A stretch of 26,990 bases of DNA from Firmicutes bacterium UBA7523. Its GTDB lineage: Bacteria > Bacillota > Dethiobacteria > Dethiobacterales > Dethiobacteraceae. The stretch spans positions 577 through 27,566 of the forward strand of contig DLMZ01000056.1 in NCBI GenBank assembly GCA_002479415.1. The letters are read 5' to 3'. The position numbers were made by a program, and so were the translations under genes. Of the stretch, positions 22,914 through 26,990 are shown in pieces (positions within the stretch are counted from its first letter, which is position 1; every line of letters starts with the position of its first letter). The notes under the pieces were generated by a model. That model was not told where the DNA came from and ran no database searches. It was given only the letters and a program-made list of their open reading frames with translations.

Positions 22914-23360
22914 ATGTTAAATTTGATTAGAACCATCTTAACAAAACTAAAATGTTCCCGGGGCGCAGTAGAAATGACATCTCTCGTATTAATGTCTTGG
23001 CTTGTCATTATGCTGATGATTGCCGGTGTTGATATATTCCTAATGGGATCCCGCTTTATCACTATATCTAACGCTACACAAAGCGCCCTTGAAATGATGA
23101 AAGACCAGGGCGGCATTGACAACGACATTGAAATGTGGCTTATGGACGAGTTGCAGGAGCGAGGGGTGCCGATAGAAGATGTTCGAATAGTTGAAGCTAC
23201 AGAGCAGACTATAATGCGGGGCGGTGTCGTAAGGCTTCATGTTCAGAGCCGGTACCTTTTAAAATGCTTCCGACCGCTTGGAATGAGTAGTGAGCAGCTT
23301 ACCGCGGTGTGGGATATCGAAAAAACGGGTGTGTCTCGTAACTTCATAAGGACGATATAG
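22914..23360 (+). CDS. TadE-like pseudopilin, second locus
   Basis: The roughly 148-residue protein has a leader ending in CSRG, the helix AVEMTSLVLMSWLVIMLMIAGVDIFL, and a soluble C-terminal part (ALEMMKDQGGIDNDIEMWLMDELQERGV), similar in shape to TadE and to uncharacterised clostridial Tad-associated proteins. ATG at 22914 follows AAGGAAAGG closely; TTG at 22923 is a good alternative. The frame extends to a TTG at 22857, but without an SD. Confidence 0.65.
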   Translation: MLNLIRTILTKLKCSRGAVEMTSLVLMSWLVIMLMIAGVDIFLMGSRFITISNATQSALEMMKDQGGIDNDIEMWLMDELQERGVPIEDVRIVEATEQTIMRGGVVRLHVQSRYLLKCFRPLGMSSEQLTAVWDIEKTGVSRNFIRTI

Positions 23361-23362
23361 CC

Positions 23363-23827
23363 ATGGTTTTAACATTTATTAAGAAATCCCTTGCCCTGCT
23401 GCTCATAGTGCTTGTTCTAATTTCAAGTGACTACATCTTGATTTATGGAATGCACACACGAATGCGCGAAGCCCTTATCAATTCAGTTGATAGTGCTATT
23501 ATCACCAACATGGATAACAGCGGGTTAGGTTACGCAAATATGGACACAGATTACCTTCCGGCTGAAATTGCTTTTTATAATACATTAAAGGCTGAACTTG
23601 GCCTTGACAGTGATATGAAAAGCGACACATTTTTCAAGAATGGCGTAACCGTTGAAAGTCTGCACATGGATTGGCGTGATGATTATCCGATTGTCCGGGC
23701 GAAGATTTCTACAACCGTTAATACAATAATTGTCCATAAATTTATACCGGAATCAAACAAGGTTATAATTGACAATTTCGACCATCTATACTGGCAATGG
23801 TCGCAAAAAGGAGCTAGAAAAAAATGA
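23363..23827 (+). CDS. Pseudopilin-like protein, second locus
   Basis: The 154-residue protein has one N-terminal membrane helix (KKSLALLLIVLVLISSDYILIYGM) and a soluble remainder. Its size, membrane topology and place between a TadE-like gene and cpaB suggest a minor pilin or an assembly factor. No family motif is recognised. ATG lies in an ATGG context two bases after the preceding stop, and its TGA overlaps the next ATG (ATGA). Confidence 0.6.
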   Translation: MVLTFIKKSLALLLIVLVLISSDYILIYGMHTRMREALINSVDSAIITNMDNSGLGYANMDTDYLPAEIAFYNTLKAELGLDSDMKSDTFFKNGVTVESLHMDWRDDYPIVRAKISTTVNTIIVHKFIPESNKVIIDNFDHLYWQWSQKGARKK

Positions 23828-24597
23828 GTAAAATAAGAAAACCTATAGTAGCGCTTATCATTGCGCTAATCGTATTTATTGGCTTTGTAGGAGCAACAAA
23901 TTATTATATTAGCCAAAACGTTGACTTAGTAAAAGTAGTATCCGCAAGTGAATCTATCCCGCCAAGAACTGAAATCGTTCCGGGCATGTTAAAAATAACT
24001 GAGATTCCGAGGGGTTACGTCCCGGATGGAGCTGCACCTAACATAAACATCTTTAAAGATGATACATATTATACAGGCGAGCTAGGGCTTTTTGCCGGTG
24101 AAATAGTCACAAAAGAGAAAGTATTTACGGCAGATGCTATGGAGCAGGCACATACGCTGACGCTGGCTGCCGGTGAGAGTATTATGGGTATTTCAACGGA
24201 CCTTGTACGTTCAGCCGGGGCATCTATTTACCCTGGCAGCAGAGTTAGAGCTTTGTCATATATCGAGCCGGGTGGCTGGCAAGGTGCTGATCCTTCCAAA
24301 GTCGAAGTTCTGTTTGACAACATCCGGGTTGTGGGTGTTGTCAACAGTGAAGCGCACGATACCAGTACCCAAGAGCAACGGGGTCGGGTACCTGCGGTCA
24401 TTAAAATTGCAGTAACTCCGGAGCAGGAGCGTGTACTTATTAAACACCACGAAGAAAACACTATTTGGTTTGTAGTGCTGCCTGAAGGCTATCAACCAAG
24501 CAAAGCCATTGAAGCCAAGGCTGAAGCTCCCCCTACTTCAAAGCCGGCAGAAACTCAAACAACTGAGCCAGCAAATTCTTCTGTCAGAACTTTTTAA
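23824..24597 (+). CDS. cpaB: Tad pilus assembly protein CpaB-like (SAF domain), second locus
   Basis: The 257-residue protein has an N-terminal membrane anchor (KPIVALIIALIVFIGFVGATNYYI), a SAF domain (DLVKVVSASESIPPRTEIVPGMLKITEIPRGYVPDGA; GLFAGEIVTKEKVF) and the CpaB C-terminal part (SAGASIYPGSRVRALSYIEPG). A Pro/Thr-rich tail follows from about residue 230. It is the counterpart of the gene at 7488 but lies at the end of the locus rather than the start. Confidence 0.85.
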   Translation: MSKIRKPIVALIIALIVFIGFVGATNYYISQNVDLVKVVSASESIPPRTEIVPGMLKITEIPRGYVPDGAAPNINIFKDDTYYTGELGLFAGEIVTKEKVFTADAMEQAHTLTLAAGESIMGISTDLVRSAGASIYPGSRVRALSYIEPGGWQGADPSKVEVLFDNIRVVGVVNSEAHDTSTQEQRGRVPAVIKIAVTPEQERVLIKHHEENTIWFVVLPEGYQPSKAIEAKAEAPPTSKPAETQTTEPANSSVRTF

Positions 24598-24653
24598 CCT
24601 GGAAAGGAAACCCACGCTTTGCAGCGAATAAAATATGAGAGGAGGGAAGAGAT

Positions 24654-25274
24654 TTGGATAACGAAAAAATTATTGAATTTATGAACAAGATATATACAGA
24701 GATGCAGCAAGGCTTTAAGGACGTTAGAGCCGAGATGCAGGACGGAATAAATGGCTTGCGAAGTGAAATGCAGGAGAACAACAAAGAGCTTAGAACCGAA
24801 ATGCAAGAGCTGCGCCGTGAAGTGCGAAGTGAAATGCAAGAGAACAACAAAGAGCTTAGAACCGAAATGCAGGACGGATTAAATGGCTTGCGCGGTGAGA
24901 TGCAGGAGAACAACAAAGAGCTTAGAGTTGAGATGCAGGAGCTGCGTGGTGAGCTTCGGAGTGAAATGCAGGTCGGGCTAAATGGCTTACGCGGTGAAAT
25001 GCAGGAAGGCTTTAGGCGAGCCGATGAAAAGACTGAGCTGTTAGCTGTCCAGACAGAAATGATACTTGCAAAAATTGACAGTATGGAAAAAGACCTTAAA
25101 AGCACCAAAGAGTGTGTGGTAAGGATTGAAGCAGACCACGGACAAAAGCTTGGGGCGCTCTTTGACGGTTACGCACAAGTCATGCATCGGCTTGACGTGC
25201 ACGAAGAAAAGCTTGACCGAATTGAAGCCAGAGTGTCGCGGCATGACGAAATCTTAATCAAAGGAATCAAGTAA
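24654..25274 (+). CDS. Hendecad-repeat coiled-coil protein
   Basis: The 206-residue protein starts at TTG seven bases after GGAGGG. After 15 residues come ten consecutive 11-residue units of the form EMQ(E/D)xxxxLR(S/T) (residues 16-125), an unbroken hendecad pattern. A second coiled-coil region of different sequence follows (about 126-206, AVQTEMILAKIDSMEKDL, then HEEKLDRIEARVSRHDEIL). No signal peptide or membrane segment is seen. It is downstream of cpaB in the same direction; the short gap holds only the SD region. The function is unknown. Confidence 0.7.
   Translation: MDNEKIIEFMNKIYTEMQQGFKDVRAEMQDGINGLRSEMQENNKELRTEMQELRREVRSEMQENNKELRTEMQDGLNGLRGEMQENNKELRVEMQELRGELRSEMQVGLNGLRGEMQEGFRRADEKTELLAVQTEMILAKIDSMEKDLKSTKECVVRIEADHGQKLGALFDGYAQVMHRLDVHEEKLDRIEARVSRHDEILIKGIK
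24699..25028 (+). repeat. Ten tandem 33-bp repeats inside the coiled-coil gene
   Basis: Each unit encodes one hendecad beginning GARATGCAR. Units 3, 5 and 7 (encoding EMQENNKELR) are almost identical in DNA, so copy number could change by slippage or recombination without frame loss. Confidence 0.8.
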
Positions 25275-25276
25275 CT

Positions 25277-25301
25277 AGAGGTGGAGCAAGCGGCCGCCTC
25301 T
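25277..25301 (+). terminator. Intrinsic terminator of the second Tad operon
   Basis: AGAGGTGG (25277-25284) pairs with CCGCCTCT (25294-25301) with one T-G wobble, and TT follows. It starts two bases after the stop of the coiled-coil gene. Confidence 0.65.
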
Positions 25302-25327
25302 TTACTATATCTAAGGCTACACAATCA

Positions 25328-25356
25328 TTGCAAACGCATGTTCGCTATGGTATAAT
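25328..25356 (+). promoter_or_regulatory. SigA-type promoter of the SLH gene
   Basis: TTGCAA (25328-25333), a 17-base spacer and TATAAT (25351-25356) make a near-consensus promoter. It is enclosed by the inverted repeat AAGGCTACA (25313-25321) and TGTAGCCTT (25377-25385). The downstream arm is followed by TTT, so a transcript reading through from upstream could form a terminator there. Confidence 0.7.
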
Positions 25357-25404
25357 ATAACTATACAAGCATTAATTGTAGCCTTTTTAACGAGGAGGAA
25401 AAAA

Positions 25405-26460
25405 ATGAAAAAACTAATCATTATCGCGTTAGTCCTTGTTTTATTTACAACAACCGCATATGCTTTCTCTGATGCCAAGGGGCATTGGGCAGAGAGCGTT
25501 ATTACAAAGGTGTCTAACCAATACCCGCACGTTATCGGCGGGTATCCGGACGGCACAGTTAAGCCGCAGGGTACAGTCACAAGAGCCGAGTTTATCAAAA
25601 TGATTATCGCCGGGCTTGAAGCATCTGGCGGATGCTGCCCATCTAACGCTTTCACAGACATAGCCAACCACTGGGGAGCCGGAAACATCCACACAGCCGT
25701 TCAGCTTGGCATTATAGTGCCAAGTGAAGAAGGGACAAGGTTTAACCCTAACACCGGCATTACGCGCGAGGATATGGCAAAATACACCGTCAGAGCCTTA
25801 GGCTATGATACTCCTTCGTCCACATTATCGTTTAAAGACGCATTCCAGGTTTCACTCGGTCACAGAAAATACGTATCCACCGCAGCCGCAACAGGACTGC
25901 TGGGCGGCTATCCAGACGGGACGTTTGGGCCAAAAAGAACACTCACGAGAGCTGAAGCCTTCGCGGTAGTGGATAGGTTTTTGACGCAGCTGGTTACCGG
26001 CCCACCAGAGCTGCCGACCGGAACACTGTTTAGTGGAACTCCGATTAAAGATAGCCAGTTTACGCATGATGAAGGTGCGTCTGCCCGCTGGGATCGGTTT
26101 AATACTAAGATGAAGTACATTAAGGTAAGCGAATTGCCCCATTGGGTAGGAACACATTTAGTTGAAAAATTAGTAATCAATCAAAGCGGCGGCTATATAG
26201 ACATTACGTATTACTGTCAAAATACAACCAGCACTTCTTCGCCGCGGATTATTCTTGCGATAGGGAACAATATAACGATGTCACGCAGCCCGCAGGAGGT
26301 AGTATCTCAAACGATAGTTGGCTCTGGCATACGCTATACGCGCCGTTACGACATTGATGCGGCCCTTTCACATCCTGACATCACGAAAGTTACGCACATT
26401 TTTATAGACAACGCCGTAAGTAGCGAAATTCTTGCAATCGAAAATCCCTTATATAAATAA
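25405..26460 (+). CDS. Surface protein with three SLH domains
   Basis: The 351-residue protein has a signal peptide (MKKLIIIALVLVLFTTTAYAF). Three S-layer-homology units follow at about residues 21-62, 78-125 and 138-185 (SDAKGHWAESVITKV, GYPDGTVKPQGTVTRAEFIKM; ITREDMAKYTVRAL; LLGGYPDGTFGPKRTLTRAEAF). SLH triplets bind pyruvylated cell-wall polymers and anchor the protein. The C-terminal 150 residues form a beta-rich domain of unknown type. SD GAGGAGG lies ahead of the ATG; the gene has its own promoter. Confidence 0.9.
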   Translation: MKKLIIIALVLVLFTTTAYAFSDAKGHWAESVITKVSNQYPHVIGGYPDGTVKPQGTVTRAEFIKMIIAGLEASGGCCPSNAFTDIANHWGAGNIHTAVQLGIIVPSEEGTRFNPNTGITREDMAKYTVRALGYDTPSSTLSFKDAFQVSLGHRKYVSTAAATGLLGGYPDGTFGPKRTLTRAEAFAVVDRFLTQLVTGPPELPTGTLFSGTPIKDSQFTHDEGASARWDRFNTKMKYIKVSELPHWVGTHLVEKLVINQSGGYIDITYYCQNTTSTSSPRIILAIGNNITMSRSPQEVVSQTIVGSGIRYTRRYDIDAALSHPDITKVTHIFIDNAVSSEILAIENPLYK

Positions 26461-26485
26461 TAACCTCAAAATATTAGGAGGTGAC

Positions 26486-26515
26486 AAGCCCCTCTGCTTA
26501 AACGCAGAGGGGCTT
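26486..26515 (+). terminator. 12-bp hairpin between Shine-Dalgarno and start codon of the last gene
   Basis: AAGCCCCTCTGC (26486-26497) pairs perfectly with GCAGAGGGGCTT (26504-26515) around TTAAAC. It follows AGGAGGTGA (26476-26484) and precedes ATG 26522 by six bases. As a terminator it would end the SLH transcript; folded in an mRNA that runs on, it would leave seven unpaired bases between SD and ATG. Confidence 0.6.
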
Positions 26516-26521
26516 TAAACT

Positions 26522-26990
26522 ATGCCAAAAAAGCTATTGGTTTTTATCATGATACTGGCGATTCTGTTTCCGATTTATTCATCAAACGCCCAACAGCCTA
26601 AACAGCCGGAGTTTATTACTTCACAAGTCCGGATGGGACACTGGGATATCTGGCTCCATGCGGACGGCAAGACCTGGCAGAATACCGGCAAACCCGGCGA
26701 TTACAAAGAGTATACATTTGAAATGAAACCGCCGGTTGAGGCAAAAGATTATGACGATGTATATTTTGTTGTCATGGCAGGTGTTACACAAGAACAGTAC
26801 GAAGCTGCTGGGGGTCGGGAAGGGCTAACTTGGTTACAATTTTATAATAACTATTTAGTATACGAACCAGAAGACCTGAAACTCGCAAACAATTCCCCCA
26901 AGGTCGGCTTTACCCTTAATGGATTCTCAGAAAACATCAAAAAAGAATGGCAATCCCAGGAGGTAAAGGGTCAACGCTGGTATCTGCCCA
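26522..26990 (+). CDS. Secreted protein of unknown function (runs off the window)
   Basis: The frame is open from ATG 26522 to the end of the window (156 codons). It starts with a signal peptide (KKLLVFIMILAILFPIYSSNAQ) and continues into a beta-rich secreted part (PEFITSQVRMGHWDIWLHADGKTW). No family is recognised. The C-terminus is missing. It is likely an extracellular partner of the SLH protein because the two genes are adjacent in the same direction. Confidence 0.65.
   Translation, partial: MPKKLLVFIMILAILFPIYSSNAQQPKQPEFITSQVRMGHWDIWLHADGKTWQNTGKPGDYKEYTFEMKPPVEAKDYDDVYFVVMAGVTQEQYEAAGGREGLTWLQFYNNYLVYEPEDLKLANNSPKVGFTLNGFSENIKKEWQSQEVKGQRWYLP

Noticed and set aside
24584..25108. 174-codon leftward repeat protein (Cys-Ile-Ser rich)
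   Set aside because: Antisense of the 33-bp repeats; the forward frame has an SD and a clear hendecad pattern.
1..26990. tRNA or rRNA genes
   Set aside because: No cloverleaf with a T-loop GGTTCGAATCC-type core and no rRNA-like sequence was seen by eye.

Overview
The window looks like Bacillota (Firmicutes) DNA, probably a clostridial or Negativicutes-type anaerobe. This rests on strong purine-rich Shine-Dalgarno (SD) sites, frequent GTG/TTG starts, an S-layer-homology protein, a YjzC-like protein, an ImmR/ImmA-like regulatory pair and gram-positive-style Tad loci without a visible secretin. The species cannot be named from the sequence. The ParM-like actin and its adjacent repeat arrays leave a plasmid or integrated-plasmid origin open.

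Positions 1-7480 are accessory. The window opens inside an array of the palindrome GGTAWTACC, and two further copies of that array lie at 6485-6887. Between them are a secreted YHYH/copper-amine-oxidase-like protein, an ImmA-like metalloprotease with an XRE repressor, a divergent XRE gene controlled by a clear operator set (GTTTC-N7-GAAAC), two tandem paralogous HTH genes with duplicated leaders, membrane proteins, a YjzC-like gene and a ParM/StbA-like actin. The second and third arrays lie directly downstream of the actin gene, as expected for a centromere or origin, though this is inference. A structured non-coding stretch follows (6900-7480).

Positions 7488-15258 hold a first Tad (Flp, type IVb) pilus locus in the order cpaB, tadZ/cpaE, tadA/cpaF, tadB, tadC, flp, a tadE-like gene and a tadG-like gene, followed by two genes of unknown function. 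Positions 15587-24597 hold a second, divergent Tad locus: a secreted repeat protein, prepilin peptidase, degenerate tadZ, tadA, tadB, tadC, an atypical pilin, two pseudopilin-like genes and cpaB. A hendecad-repeat coiled-coil gene follows, then an SLH-domain surface protein and a truncated secreted protein. Only one prepilin peptidase is seen, so it may serve both loci.

The most striking finding is a pair of near-identical 310-329 bp elements at 12354-12682 and 15252-15561. They look like ORF-less HEARO/IscB omega-RNA (ISC) elements. Both start with GTCATAG and are followed on the right by GTGA. Neither carries iscB. The first sits exactly between the Shine-Dalgarno sequence and the start codon of the flp pilin gene. 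The second sits exactly at the stop codon of the last gene of the first locus.
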